From: Variovorax sp. V93
GTDB lineage: Bacteria; Pseudomonadota; Gammaproteobacteria; Burkholderiales; Burkholderiaceae_C
Direction of reading: 5' to 3'
DNA length: 64,000 bases
Assembly: GCF_041154485.1 (NCBI RefSeq)
Contig: NZ_AP028669.1
Span: 3,224,001 to 3,288,000, forward strand
In this document: piece after piece, positions 36,901 to 46,342 of the stretch
How positions within the stretch are numbered: position 1 is the first letter of the stretch
Layout of the letters: each line of letters begins with the position of its first letter
Position numbers and translations under genes: made by a program
Notes under the pieces: model-generated
Seen by the model: only the letters and a program-made list of their open reading frames with translations
What the model was told of the DNA's origin: nothing
Databases searched by the model: none

Positions 36901-39900
36901 TCACCACGCGCGTGGCCAACCGGCTCAATCTCACGGGGCCGGCGGTGAGCATCCATACCGCCTGCTCGACCTCGCTGGTGGCCGTGGCCCATGCCTTCCA
37001 TGCACTGCGCACCGGCCAGTGCTACATGGCGCTGGCCGGCGGCGCGTCCGTCACCTGCCCGCCGCGCAGCGGCTACCTGTACCAGGAAGGCTCGATGCTC
37101 TCGCCCGACGGGCACACGCGCAGCTTCGACGCGCAGGCGCAGGGCACGGTCTTCAGCGACGGCGCCGCGGTGGTGCTGCTCAAGCGCCTGGCCGATGCGC
37201 AGGCCGACGGCGACACCATCTACGCGGTGCTGCGCAGCGCCTGCGTCAACAACGACGGCGGCACCAAGGCCAGCTTCACCGCGCCCAGCGTGGACGGGCA
37301 GGCCGCGGTGATCCGCGCGGCGCTGGCGGCGGCCAACGTGGACGCGCGCAGCATCTCCTACGTCGAGGCGCACGGCACCGCCACGCCGATGGGCGACCCG
37401 GTCGAGGTCGAGGCGCTGACCTGCGCCTATGCCGAGCACACCGGCGCGCTCGGCTACTGCACGCTCGGCTCGCTCAAGAGCAACGTCGGCCACATGGTGA
37501 CGGCCGCGGGAGCGGCCGGTCTCATCAAGGCGGCGCTCTCGCTGCACCATGAAGCGATTCCGCCGACCGCGCACTTCAGCGCACCCAACCCGGCGATCGA
37601 CTTCGCGCGCACGCCCTTCTACGTGAGCGGCAGCCTGCAGGCCTGGCCGCGCACCGGCCAGCCGCGGCGCGCCGGCGTCAGCGCCTTCGGCGTGGGCGGC
37701 ACCAATGCGCACGTCATCCTCGAGGAAGCACCCGCGCGGCCCACCTCGGCCAGCGCCGCAGGGCCGCAGGTGCTGCCGATCTCGGCCCGCTCGGAAGCCG
37801 CGCTGGCCGTGGCCACGGAACAGCTGGCCGCGCATCTCGATGCCACGCCCGGCGTGCCGCTGGCCGATGTCGCCTATACGCTGAGCGTGGGCCGCAAGGC
37901 GCATGCCTTCCGCCGTGCGGTGGTGGCCGGCGATGCCGCACAAGCCGTGGCCGCGCTGCGCGCAGGCGACAGCCCGTGGCGCGCCAGCGGCCGCGTCGAT
38001 GCGCGCGCGCCGCAGCCGGTGCTGATGTTTCCGGGCCAGGGTGCGCAGTACACCGGCATGGGCAAGATCCTGCATGCCAACGACCCGGTGTTCGCGGCCG
38101 CCTTCGACACCTGCCTGAAGGCCTTCGGCAGCGCGGTGGATTTCGACCTGCGCGAGCGCATGTTCGGCGACGACCCGCAGGCGCTGCTGCCCACCGCCGT
38201 CACGCAGCCCGCGATCTTCGCCATCGAGTACGCGCTGGCGCGCCGGCTGCTCTCGCTGGGCGTGCGGCCGCATGCGCTCATCGGCCACAGCGTGGGCGAG
38301 TTCGTTGCCGCGGTGATCGCCGGCGTGATGCGGCTGGAAGACGCGGCCCGGCTGGTGGCCCGCCGCGGCGCGCTCATGCAGGCGCAGCCCGCGGGCGCGA
38401 TGCTGTCGGTGCGCCTGGGCGCGGCCGAACTCTCGGCCCGGCTCGGCCCGCTGCTCTCGCTGGCCGCGGACAACGGCCCCACGGCCTGCGTGGTGGCCGG
38501 CCCGTTCGACGCGATCGAAACGCTGCGCGCCTCGCTGCAGGAAGAGGACATCGCGAGCCGCCAGCTGCAGACCTCGCATGCCTTCCATTCCTCGATGATG
38601 GATGGCGCCGTCGCGCCGTTCGAGGCGCTGGTCGGCGAGGTGGCGCTGCATGCGCCCACGGTGCCGATCTTCTCGACGCTTACGGGCCGCCTGCTCGAGG
38701 ACGCCGAGGCCACCAGCCCCGCCTACTGGGCCCGCCACCTGCGCAGCACCGTCCAGTTCTCGCCCGCCGTGCGCAGCGCCATGGCGCAGGCGGCCCGCCC
38801 GCTCTTCATCGAAGTGGGCCCCCGCAACACGCTGGCCACGCTGGTGCGCCAGCACGGCGCGGCCGAAGTGATGCCGCTGCTGCACGGCGAGCCCGCCGAC
38901 GAGGCCCGCACGCTGCGCCTGGCACTGGCCCGCCTCTGGACATGCGGCGCGGACGTGGAGCTGTCGCGCCTTTCCGTTCGTACCGGCGCACAGCGCGTGC
39001 GCCTGCCCACCTACCCCTTCGAACGCAAGCGTTTCTGGGTCGACATCGCAGCGGCCGCGGCGAGCCCGGCCATTGCGTCGCCGGTCTCGCCACCGGCCTC
39101 GCTGCCCGTTGCCCCACCCACGCCCGCGCTCTTCGTTCCACCCACCTTCTTGGAGCCGACCGTGACAGCTGCAGTGTCCCCGCCACTTCCTTCACCTGCT
39201 TCCACTGCGTCCACCGAGTCCATGGACGCGCGCTTGCGATCCCTGTTCGAGGACATCTCCGGCATCGACATGATGCAGGCCGAGGGACATGCCGCCTTCG
39301 GCGAGCTGGGCCTGGATTCGCTCACGCTGACGCAGGTCGCCACGCAGATCAAGAAACGCTTCAAGGTGAACCTGAGCTTTCGCCAGCTCATGGAGAACTA
39401 CCGCAGCTTCGACACCCTGTCCGCGTTCCTGCGCGAGAGCCTGCCGCCCGAGCCCGTGGTTGCGGCCGTGCCTGCATCCACCGCCGCGGTGCCGCTGACC
39501 ATGGCCGCGCCGGTGCAGGTGGCGGCCGCGCAGCCGCCGGCCGCGTTCCTGCCCGGGGTGACCGCACCGGCCGCTGGCGGCGACATCGGCAGCGGGCCGA
39601 TCGTGCAGCTGGTGGCGCAGCAGATGGAACTGATGCGACGCCAGCTCGCGCTGCTGTCGGGCGCAGGCATGGACGCGCTGCCCGCTGCGCCCGCCATGCC
39701 GGCGGCTGCCGCAAGCACCGCTGCCGCCGCCACCGTCGCGGCGCAGCCCGCCGCCGACGAAGCACCGGCCAGGGAACCGCAGCGCTACGACGTCACCAAG
39801 GCCTTCGGCGCGATCGCGCGCATCCACACCCAGCGCACCGCCGAGCCGAGCGGCCGGCAGAAGGCGCGGCTCGCGGCCTTCATGCGGCGCTATGTGGAGC

Positions 39901-41339
39901 GCACGCAAAAGAGCAAGCAGTTCACGCAGGCCAACCGGCCGCACATGGCCGACCCGCGCGTGGTCAACGGCTTCCGGCCGCTGACCAAGGAGATCACCTA
40001 CCAGATCGTCATCGAGCGCTCCAAGGGCTCCAGGCTCTGGGACCTGGATGGCAACGAATACGTCGACGCCCTCAACGGCTTCGGCATGAACATGTTCGGC
40101 TGGCAGCCCGACTTCGTGCAGGAAGCGGTGCGCAAGCAGCTCGATGCGGGCTACGAGATCGGGCCGCAGCATCCGCTGGCGGCCGACGTCACCGGCCTCA
40201 TCTGCGAGCTCACGGGCTGCGACCGCGCCGCCCTGTGCAACACCGGCTCGGAAGCCGTGATGGCCGCGCTGCGCATCGCGCGCACGGTCACCGGGCGCAG
40301 CACCGTGGTAGTGTTCACCGGCTCCTACCATGGCACCTTCGACGAGGTGCTGGTGCGCGCCGGCAAGGGCGGCCGTGGCCTGTCGGCCGCGCCGGGCGTG
40401 ATGAGCGGCATGTTCGGCGACATCCGCGTGCTGGACTACGGCACGGCGGAGGCGCTGGCCTTCATCCGCGAGAACGCCGACGACCTGGCCGCGGTGCTGG
40501 CCGAGCCGGTGCAAAGCCGCCGGCCCGACTTCCAGCCGCGCGAGTTTTTGCAGGAAGTGCGCGCCATCACCGAGAAGAGCGGCACCTGCTTCATCTTCGA
40601 TGAGGTCATCACGGGCTTTCGCGTCGGCCTTGGCGGCGCGCAGGAACTGTTCGGCGTGCGCGCCGACCTCGCCACCTACGGCAAGGTGATCGGCGGCGGC
40701 TTTCCGGTGGGCGTGATCGCCGGCAAGCGGACCTTCATGGACGCGCTCGACGGCGGCGCCTGGCAGTACGGCGACGACTCGATTCCCGGCGTCGGCGTGA
40801 CCTACTTTGCCGGCACCTTCGTGCGGCATCCGCTCGCGCTGGCCGCGGCCAAGGCTTCGCTCACGCACCTGAAGGAAGCCGGCCCCTCGCTGCAGGCCGG
40901 CCTCACCGGCAGCACCGCCGCCATGGCCGACGAGCTCACGGCCTGGTGCGCCGAGGTGGGTGCGCCGATCGCCATCCGCCAGTTCGCCTCGCTCTGGCGC
41001 GTGAGCTGGCTCGAGGAGCATCCGCTGCAGGACCTGCTGTTCGCCATGATGCGCAGCCGCGGCGTGCACATCCTGGACAACTTCCCCTGCTTCCTCACCA
41101 GCGCGCACAGCGCCGAGGACATCGCCACCATCCAGCGCGTCTTCAAGGAGTCGGTGGCCGAGATGCAGGAATCCGGCTTCCTGCCGCGCCGCGCCACGGT
41201 GATCACGGGTTTCGACTACCGCAGGCGCTGCGAGGAAGACGGCTCCGTCCTCGCCCGCGACGTCGACGGCCAGCCCTTCTGGTACGTGCCCGACGCCGCG
41301 AGCCCCTCCCCCCTCATCAATGGAAAGGCCGCAGCATGA
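33996..41339 (+). CDS. Hybrid NRPS-PKS with aminotransferase (A-T-KS-AT-T-AMT)
   Basis: A 2447-residue megasynthase. Residues 1-190 look like the remnant of a condensation domain without HHxxxDG. Then follow: A domain (YTSGSTGTPKG near 354; K in NGKLDRR), T (GGDSLR near 745), KS (Cys in ACSTS near 989, HGTATPMGDP, NVGHM), AT (GQGAQ near 1344; GHSVGE near 1429; HAFH near 1527, a malonyl-type motif), a second T (GLDSL near 1774) and a PLP aminotransferase (Lys2230 in YGKVIGGG). The specificity residues line up as DAFWIGGTFK, which I recall as the published valine code. Expected job: load valine, extend with malonate, turn the beta-keto group into a beta-amine, as in MycA/ItuA-type lines. There is no KR. 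No Shine-Dalgarno is visible before the ATG. Confidence 0.93.
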   Translation: MKIQIADSAQSAPPRLSLDDLFVSRLNSDRPDERIQGSVALGEQGMQRWTHWIDATGQLPDTPFSAAWLLLQARWLGEQQPDPTPSARTWLASLDQERRQAATAGSPEPSPKVLWLRGDPGADGVQAPLLLWLSTTASDAPRLRASAAASLLDAASVQQLLAAIADTAADLIDRPDCPLDEIRTLPPADREHQLAGWNTPPAPLDRRLTVVGMFARQAAAAPDAVALAQGDAQMSYGELERQSGQLAHRLQHLGVRAGDNVGLVLDRSIEAVVAQLGILKAGAAYVPVPTDFPPERIAFMLDQANAQQVVSTSALRHLVPASRALLLLDEAGETGPAPWSAPAIDGESVAYVMYTSGSTGTPKGIEICHRAILRLVIGVDYAELAPGRGVLHAAPLGFDAATFEIWGPLLNGGCCVVHGERVPTGAGLARTIARHGVHTAWLTAALFNAVIDDDPAHLSGLRHLITGGEALSVPHVRRALAALPALALSNGYGPTECTTFAATHRIPAALPAELRSVPLGRPIKDTVLRVLSPSMDLLPTGLVGELCIGGHGLARGYLRQPQLTAERFVPDPFGAPGERLYRTGDLARWLPDGTLEFIGRRDGQVKIHGHRIETGEVEMAILSHPAIQACAVDARPDADGQLRLVAYLVARSHRLSWDALRAHLAARLPAALLPSAQVWLAQLPVTPNGKLDRRALPEPAAERPDLAQPFEEARSAAEQRVCEAFARALHIEKVGRNDNFFDLGGDSLRVLQVLAELQQDSAQPLSTNLFFRHPTPSAIAAELETAGADDAAPAPAAVPRTGHEPQQQPLAEPDAHMSEAIALIATAGRFPGAADVEQFWENLVAGRDTISFFDDDTLDAGVSEALRKDPAYVRARGVIEGIENFDAAFFGIGPKEAALMDPQQRVFLEICWECLERAGYVPDAAPGPVGVYAGMYNASYFQRHVATRPDLIEAVGEFQVMLANEKDYITTRVANRLNLTGPAVSIHTACSTSLVAVAHAFHALRTGQCYMALAGGASVTCPPRSGYLYQEGSMLSPDGHTRSFDAQAQGTVFSDGAAVVLLKRLADAQADGDTIYAVLRSACVNNDGGTKASFTAPSVDGQAAVIRAALAAANVDARSISYVEAHGTATPMGDPVEVEALTCAYAEHTGALGYCTLGSLKSNVGHMVTAAGAAGLIKAALSLHHEAIPPTAHFSAPNPAIDFARTPFYVSGSLQAWPRTGQPRRAGVSAFGVGGTNAHVILEEAPARPTSASAAGPQVLPISARSEAALAVATEQLAAHLDATPGVPLADVAYTLSVGRKAHAFRRAVVAGDAAQAVAALRAGDSPWRASGRVDARAPQPVLMFPGQGAQYTGMGKILHANDPVFAAAFDTCLKAFGSAVDFDLRERMFGDDPQALLPTAVTQPAIFAIEYALARRLLSLGVRPHALIGHSVGEFVAAVIAGVMRLEDAARLVARRGALMQAQPAGAMLSVRLGAAELSARLGPLLSLAADNGPTACVVAGPFDAIETLRASLQEEDIASRQLQTSHAFHSSMMDGAVAPFEALVGEVALHAPTVPIFSTLTGRLLEDAEATSPAYWARHLRSTVQFSPAVRSAMAQAARPLFIEVGPRNTLATLVRQHGAAEVMPLLHGEPADEARTLRLALARLWTCGADVELSRLSVRTGAQRVRLPTYPFERKRFWVDIAAAAASPAIASPVSPPASLPVAPPTPALFVPPTFLEPTVTAAVSPPLPSPASTASTESMDARLRSLFEDISGIDMMQAEGHAAFGELGLDSLTLTQVATQIKKRFKVNLSFRQLMENYRSFDTLSAFLRESLPPEPVVAAVPASTAAVPLTMAAPVQVAAAQPPAAFLPGVTAPAAGGDIGSGPIVQLVAQQMELMRRQLALLSGAGMDALPAAPAMPAAAASTAAAATVAAQPAADEAPAREPQRYDVTKAFGAIARIHTQRTAEPSGRQKARLAAFMRRYVERTQKSKQFTQANRPHMADPRVVNGFRPLTKEITYQIVIERSKGSRLWDLDGNEYVDALNGFGMNMFGWQPDFVQEAVRKQLDAGYEIGPQHPLAADVTGLICELTGCDRAALCNTGSEAVMAALRIARTVTGRSTVVVFTGSYHGTFDEVLVRAGKGGRGLSAAPGVMSGMFGDIRVLDYGTAEALAFIRENADDLAAVLAEPVQSRRPDFQPREFLQEVRAITEKSGTCFIFDEVITGFRVGLGGAQELFGVRADLATYGKVIGGGFPVGVIAGKRTFMDALDGGAWQYGDDSIPGVGVTYFAGTFVRHPLALAAAKASLTHLKEAGPSLQAGLTGSTAAMADELTAWCAEVGAPIAIRQFASLWRVSWLEEHPLQDLLFAMMRSRGVHILDNFPCFLTSAHSAEDIATIQRVFKESVAEMQESGFLPRRATVITGFDYRRRCEEDGSVLARDVDGQPFWYVPDAASPSPLINGKAAA

Positions 41340-44300
41340 ACGCCGTTCTCCGCCCCGCCGCCACCGGCGGCCTCATCGAGTGCGTCATACCGACAACCGA
41401 ATCGCAGCGCGAGATCTGGCTCGGCGCGACGATGAGCACCGACGCCTCGCTGGCCTACAACGAATCGGTGCTGCTGCGCCTGCGCGGGCCGCTGGACACC
41501 GCCGCCATGGGACGTGCCGTTGCGCGGCTGGTCGAACGCCACCAGGCGCTGCGCGCCACCATCTCGCCGGACGGCAGCTGCATGCTGGTCGGCCGGCCCG
41601 GCGAAGGCCTGCTGGAGCAGCAGGACCTCAGCGGCCTCCTGCCCGAGGCCCGCGAACAGGCGCTGAAGGCCGCGCACGACGAAGCGGTCTGCACGCCCTT
41701 CTCGCTGGAGCACGGCCCGCTGTTCCGCGCGGTGCTCTGCAGGCTCGGCGAGGCCGAGCATGAACTCGTGATGTCGGCCCACCACGTGGTGTGCGACGGC
41801 TGGTCCTGGATGGTCATCACCGAGCAGCTCGGCCATCTCTATGCCGAGCAGGCCGGCAGCGGCCAGCCGCTGAAGGCCGCGCCCAGCTATGCGGAGTTCG
41901 CGGCAGAGGAAGCCGCCGAGGCCGCGCATCCGGACATGCAGCCGCACGTGGACTACTGGCTGGAGCGCTTCGCCGGCGGCACCCTGCCCGTGCTCGAGCT
42001 GCCGGTGGACCATCCGCGGCCCGCCGTGCGCACCTTCCATTCGCAGCGCGCCGAACGCCTGCTCGACCGCCGCCTCGTGAGCAGCCTGCGCTCCATGAGC
42101 GCGAAGACCGGCGCCAGCCTGTTCGCGGGCCTGTTCAGCGGCTTCATCGCCACGCTGCACCGGCTCACGGGGCAGGACGACATCGTGGTGGGCATTCCCG
42201 CGTCGGGCCAGGTCGCGCGCGACATGCCCGGCCTGGTGGGCCACTGCGTGAACCTGCTGCCGCTGCGCGTGGCGGTTCATGCCCAGCTTCGCTTCGATGC
42301 CCTGCTGAGCGAATGCAGCACCACGGTGCTCGACGCCTTCGAGCACCAGGCGCTCACCTATGGCGCCTTGCTGGGCAAGCTGTCGCTGCAGCGCGACCCG
42401 AGCCGGCTGCCGCTGGTGAGCGTGGCGTTCAACGTCGACCCCGACGTGGCAAGCAGCGCGCAAACCTTCCCGGGCCTTGAAGTCGCACAGGACACGATCG
42501 CGCGCCAGTACGAGAACTTCGAGCTCTTCCTGAACCTGCGTCCGCTCGACGGCGGCCTGCAGATCGAGGCGCAGTACAACTCGGACCTGTTCGACGAGGC
42601 CACGGTGCAGCGCTGGCTCGACATCTACGAATGCGTGCTTCGCTCGGCGGTGCGCAACCCCGGCGAGACGGTCGGCCGGCTCGAGGTGCTGTCGGCCGAG
42701 GCCGCGCAGGAATTGATCGCGCTGCAGCCGCCGCGCACGCCGCTGGAGAGCGCGCCGCATGCGCTGGCCCGCTTCCTGGCGCGCGTGCCGCTGCAGCCCG
42801 AGCGCCCCGCGGTGCGCGACGGTGCGCGGGTCTGCAGCTATGCCGAGCTCGATGCCGAGTCCAACCGCCTGGCGCGGGCGCTGCGCGCGCGCGGTGTCCG
42901 CCGCGGCGAGCGCGTGGGGCTGTGCCTGGAGCGCAGCATCGAGATGGTCACCGCGCTGGTGGCCGTGCTCAAGGCGGGCGCGGCCTACGTGCCGCTCGAT
43001 CCCGGGTTTCCGCAGGCTCGGCTCGAGCACTACGCCAGGGACGCCGGGCTCTGCCTGCTGCTGACCTCGTCGGACATCGGGGCGGCGCCGCGCAACTGGC
43101 GCGCCGACGCGGCCGAGCGGGTGTTCGAGATCGACCGCCACAGCACCTGGCAGCAGGAAAGCGGCGAGCCGCTGCCGCCGAGCGGCGATGATGCCGGCCC
43201 CGACGACGGCGCCTACGTGATCTACACCTCGGGCTCCACCGGCGTGCCCAAGGGCGTGTGTGCGCGGCACCATTCGGTGGTGGTCCTGCTGCAGTGGATG
43301 CAGCGCAAGTCGGGCCTGAGCGCAAACGACCGGATCGCCGCGGTGACCACCCTGTCCTTCGACATGGCGGTGCCGGACCTGCTGCTGCCGCTGTCGGGCG
43401 GCTCCGAGATCGTGATGGTGCAGCGCGAGGTGGCCATGGACGGCAACCGCCTGTGCCGGCTGCTCAAGGAAGAGCGCATCACCTTCCTGCAGGCCACGCC
43501 CGGCATGTGGCAGCTGCTGCTCGACGCCCAGTGGCCCGGCGCGCCCGGTTTCCGCGGCTGGACTGGCGGCGAAGCGCTGCGGCCCAGCATGGCGCTCGCG
43601 CTGTGCGAGCGCACGGACGAATTCTGGAACGGCTACGGGCCGACCGAGACCACCGTGTATTCCACGGCCTGGCTGGTGCGCCCCGATGTCGTTGCATCGC
43701 GCGGCGTGTCGATCGGCCACCCGGTCGACAACACCGAGATATGGATCCTCGATGCCGACCTGCAGCCCTGCCCGATCGGCGTGCCGGGCGAAATCTGCAT
43801 CGCGGGCGACGGCCTCGCACTGGGCTACATCGACCGCCCCGAACTCACGGCCGAGCGCTTTGTTGCCGCGCGCATCTTCGGCAGCGCCAAGACGGTGTAC
43901 CGCACCGGCGACCGCGGCCGCTGGCGCAACGACGGGCTCATCGAGCACCTGGGCCGGCTCGACTTCCAGCTCAAGGTGCGGGGCTACCGCATCGAGCCCG
44001 GCGAGATCGAGGCACGCTGCTGCGAGGTGGCCGGCGTGTCGCGCTGCGTGGTGGTGGCGCGCGAAGACAGCCCGGGCGATGTCCGGCTGGTGGCCTACCT
44101 GGCGCTGACGCCCGGCGTCGACTTCGAACTGGACGTGCTGATGGCGCACCTGCGCGAACACCTGCCGGCCTTCATGCTGCCGCAGCACGTGGTGGCGCTG
44201 GACGCACTGCCCACGCTGCCCAACGGCAAGATCGACCGCATCTCGCTGCCCGCGCCGCAGGCGGTGTCGCGCGACGAGGCGCGGCGCGGCGCCGGCCCGC

Positions 44301-46336
44301 GCACCGAATGCGAACGCAAGGTGCTCGCCACCATGGAAAAGGTGCTGAGCCTGCCGGGCCTGGACATGCGCGACGACTTCTTCACGATGGGCGGGCATTC
44401 GCTGCTGGCCTCGCGCCTGACCACGCTTCTGAGCCGCGAATTCCAGATCACGCTGCCGCTGCGCTCGCTGTTCGAGGCGCCCACGCCCGAGAAGCTGGCC
44501 GCCGTGGTCGAGGGCCTGCAGAACGCGGGCGCCGGCGCGCAGGCACCGCTGCCCTGCCGCATCGATCGCAAGACGGCACCGCTCACGCCCGCGCAGGAGC
44601 GCATCCGCTTCATGGAAGACCTGCACCCGGGCCGCTCGGTCTACAACGCGCCCGCGGCCCAGCGCCTGACCGGCGTCTTCGATGCGCAGCGCTTCGAGGC
44701 CGCGTTCAAGGAAATCATCCGCCGCCAGCCCGCCATGCGCACCCGCATGGGCACCGATCCGCACACCGGCCAGCCGGCCCAGCTGATCGCGGAGTCGGTG
44801 GATTTCTCGCTGCCCTTCATCGACCTGCGCAACCTGCCGGCCGACCAACGCGAGGCCGAGCTGGCCGAACGCATGCAGGAGCTCGCCGACCGGCCGATCG
44901 ACATCCACCGCGCGCCGATGCTGCATGCGGCGGTGTTCCAGCTCGACGTGCACGAGCATGTGTTCGTCTTCGTGCCGCACCACCTGATCTGGGACGGCTG
45001 GTCCTTCGACCTGCTGCAGCGCGAACTCTCCGCCATCTACGACGCGGCGGAGCGCGGCCGGCCGCATGCGCTGGCGCCCATCGCCACCACGCAGGGCGAC
45101 TATGCCGAGTGGCTGGCCAACTGGATGAAGGAGCCCTCGTTCCAGGACCAGCTCGACTTCTGGCTCAAGCGCTTTGCAAGCGCGCCGATGCCGCGCCTGC
45201 CCAACACCGACATGCCGCGGCGCGCCGGCAAGAGCGGCCAGGGCGGCGCCCACTGGATCCGCGTCGACCTCGCCATCACGCAGCAGCTGCGCAAGGTGGC
45301 GCGCGACATGGACGTGACGCTCAGCATGCTGACCTTCGGCGTGTATGCGTTTGCCATGAGCAGCATCATCAGGTCCGAGACCATCGTCATCGCCAACCCG
45401 GTGCGGGGCCGGCAGCAGCCCGAGACCGAGGACGTGATGGGCTTCTTCAACAACGTGCTGCCGGTGTCGCTGCAGGTCGGCCTGCAACAGCCGCTCCCGG
45501 AGTTCATGCGCTACGTGAAGCGCGAGCTGCTCTCGCTCATGAACTACCAGCAGGTGCCGTTCGAGCGCCTGATGGCGGAGCCCGCGCTGGCCGCGCGCAT
45601 CCGCGCGGTCGGGCCCTACCAGGCGATGTTCTCTTTCCAGGATGCGCGCGACCGTGCGCGCCGGCTCGGCAGCCTGCAGACGCGGCAGCTGCACCTGATG
45701 CAGCGCGGCGCCACCGACGACATCGGCGTGTGGCTGATGGACAAGCCGCACGGGCTGGAAGGCGCACTGATCTACAACGCCGACATCTACCTGCGCGAGA
45801 CCGGGGCACAGCTGCGCGACCGCTATCTCGAGCTGCTGCAGAAAGTGGCTGATCGCCCCGAGGCCTCGCTGGCCGAGCTTGCGAGCGAAGAAGGCTCCGC
45901 GAGCGCCGTCTACCTGCGCAGGCTCGCCGCCGTCGATTCGCTCAGGGCTGCGGCGCCAGTGGATGCGCCGGCCGGTGCCGCGGCGGAAAGCACCATCCTG
46001 AACCCCGAGCACGCGCGGCTCGCGCAGATCTGGGCCTCGGTGATCGGGATCGATGTCAACGACATCCGCCCGAGCGACAACTTCTTCGACCTCGGCGGAG
46101 ATTCGCTGCTGGTGCTGCGTGCGATCCAGCAGGCCGAGACGACGCTGGGCTACCGCGTGCAGTCGCGCCGCTACCTGTTCGAGAACCTCGGGCAGATCGC
46201 CTCGTCCGCGCACCAGGCCGCGGAGGACGCGGAGCTCTCGGATCTCGGAAAACTGCCGCTCGGCAACCTCAAGGGTGCGGCGCGCGGCGACGGCCTGCTG
46301 AGCCGCGCCTTCGGCAACTGGCTGCGCAAGGAGTGA
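41336..46336 (+). CDS. NRPS, C-A-T-C-T, no release domain
   Basis: A 1666-residue NRPS whose ATG overlaps the previous stop (ATGA). Domains: C (HHVVCDGWSW, H149-H150), A (YTSGSTGVPKG near 629; K in NGKIDRI), T (GGHSLLA near 1019), second C (HHLIWDGWSF, H1215-H1216) and last T (GGDSLLV near 1589). It ends about 75 residues later without thioesterase, reductase or terminal condensation domain. The A-domain pocket residues align as D, M, P, Q, W, G, G, V, Y, K; this matches no code I can recall, so the amino acid is open. The last T has no A domain of its own and must be loaded in trans, or it accepts a partner from elsewhere. Confidence 0.93.
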   Translation: MNAVLRPAATGGLIECVIPTTESQREIWLGATMSTDASLAYNESVLLRLRGPLDTAAMGRAVARLVERHQALRATISPDGSCMLVGRPGEGLLEQQDLSGLLPEAREQALKAAHDEAVCTPFSLEHGPLFRAVLCRLGEAEHELVMSAHHVVCDGWSWMVITEQLGHLYAEQAGSGQPLKAAPSYAEFAAEEAAEAAHPDMQPHVDYWLERFAGGTLPVLELPVDHPRPAVRTFHSQRAERLLDRRLVSSLRSMSAKTGASLFAGLFSGFIATLHRLTGQDDIVVGIPASGQVARDMPGLVGHCVNLLPLRVAVHAQLRFDALLSECSTTVLDAFEHQALTYGALLGKLSLQRDPSRLPLVSVAFNVDPDVASSAQTFPGLEVAQDTIARQYENFELFLNLRPLDGGLQIEAQYNSDLFDEATVQRWLDIYECVLRSAVRNPGETVGRLEVLSAEAAQELIALQPPRTPLESAPHALARFLARVPLQPERPAVRDGARVCSYAELDAESNRLARALRARGVRRGERVGLCLERSIEMVTALVAVLKAGAAYVPLDPGFPQARLEHYARDAGLCLLLTSSDIGAAPRNWRADAAERVFEIDRHSTWQQESGEPLPPSGDDAGPDDGAYVIYTSGSTGVPKGVCARHHSVVVLLQWMQRKSGLSANDRIAAVTTLSFDMAVPDLLLPLSGGSEIVMVQREVAMDGNRLCRLLKEERITFLQATPGMWQLLLDAQWPGAPGFRGWTGGEALRPSMALALCERTDEFWNGYGPTETTVYSTAWLVRPDVVASRGVSIGHPVDNTEIWILDADLQPCPIGVPGEICIAGDGLALGYIDRPELTAERFVAARIFGSAKTVYRTGDRGRWRNDGLIEHLGRLDFQLKVRGYRIEPGEIEARCCEVAGVSRCVVVAREDSPGDVRLVAYLALTPGVDFELDVLMAHLREHLPAFMLPQHVVALDALPTLPNGKIDRISLPAPQAVSRDEARRGAGPRTECERKVLATMEKVLSLPGLDMRDDFFTMGGHSLLASRLTTLLSREFQITLPLRSLFEAPTPEKLAAVVEGLQNAGAGAQAPLPCRIDRKTAPLTPAQERIRFMEDLHPGRSVYNAPAAQRLTGVFDAQRFEAAFKEIIRRQPAMRTRMGTDPHTGQPAQLIAESVDFSLPFIDLRNLPADQREAELAERMQELADRPIDIHRAPMLHAAVFQLDVHEHVFVFVPHHLIWDGWSFDLLQRELSAIYDAAERGRPHALAPIATTQGDYAEWLANWMKEPSFQDQLDFWLKRFASAPMPRLPNTDMPRRAGKSGQGGAHWIRVDLAITQQLRKVARDMDVTLSMLTFGVYAFAMSSIIRSETIVIANPVRGRQQPETEDVMGFFNNVLPVSLQVGLQQPLPEFMRYVKRELLSLMNYQQVPFERLMAEPALAARIRAVGPYQAMFSFQDARDRARRLGSLQTRQLHLMQRGATDDIGVWLMDKPHGLEGALIYNADIYLRETGAQLRDRYLELLQKVADRPEASLAELASEEGSASAVYLRRLAAVDSLRAAAPVDAPAGAAAESTILNPEHARLAQIWASVIGIDVNDIRPSDNFFDLGGDSLLVLRAIQQAETTLGYRVQSRRYLFENLGQIASSAHQAAEDAELSDLGKLPLGNLKGAARGDGLLSRAFGNWLRKE

Positions 46337-46342
46337 TTCATC

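Noticed and set aside
33921..38885. A 1654-codon open frame on the minus strand opposite the NRPS-PKS
   Set aside because: Its residues are mostly Arg, Ala, Gly and His, as expected for the antisense frame of GC-rich genes, and the plus strand carries clear A, KS and AT motifs.
33996..46336. A siderophore line such as those known from Variovorax
   Set aside because: No hydroxamate or catechol genes, no TonB receptor and no iron-regulated box were seen in or near the operon.
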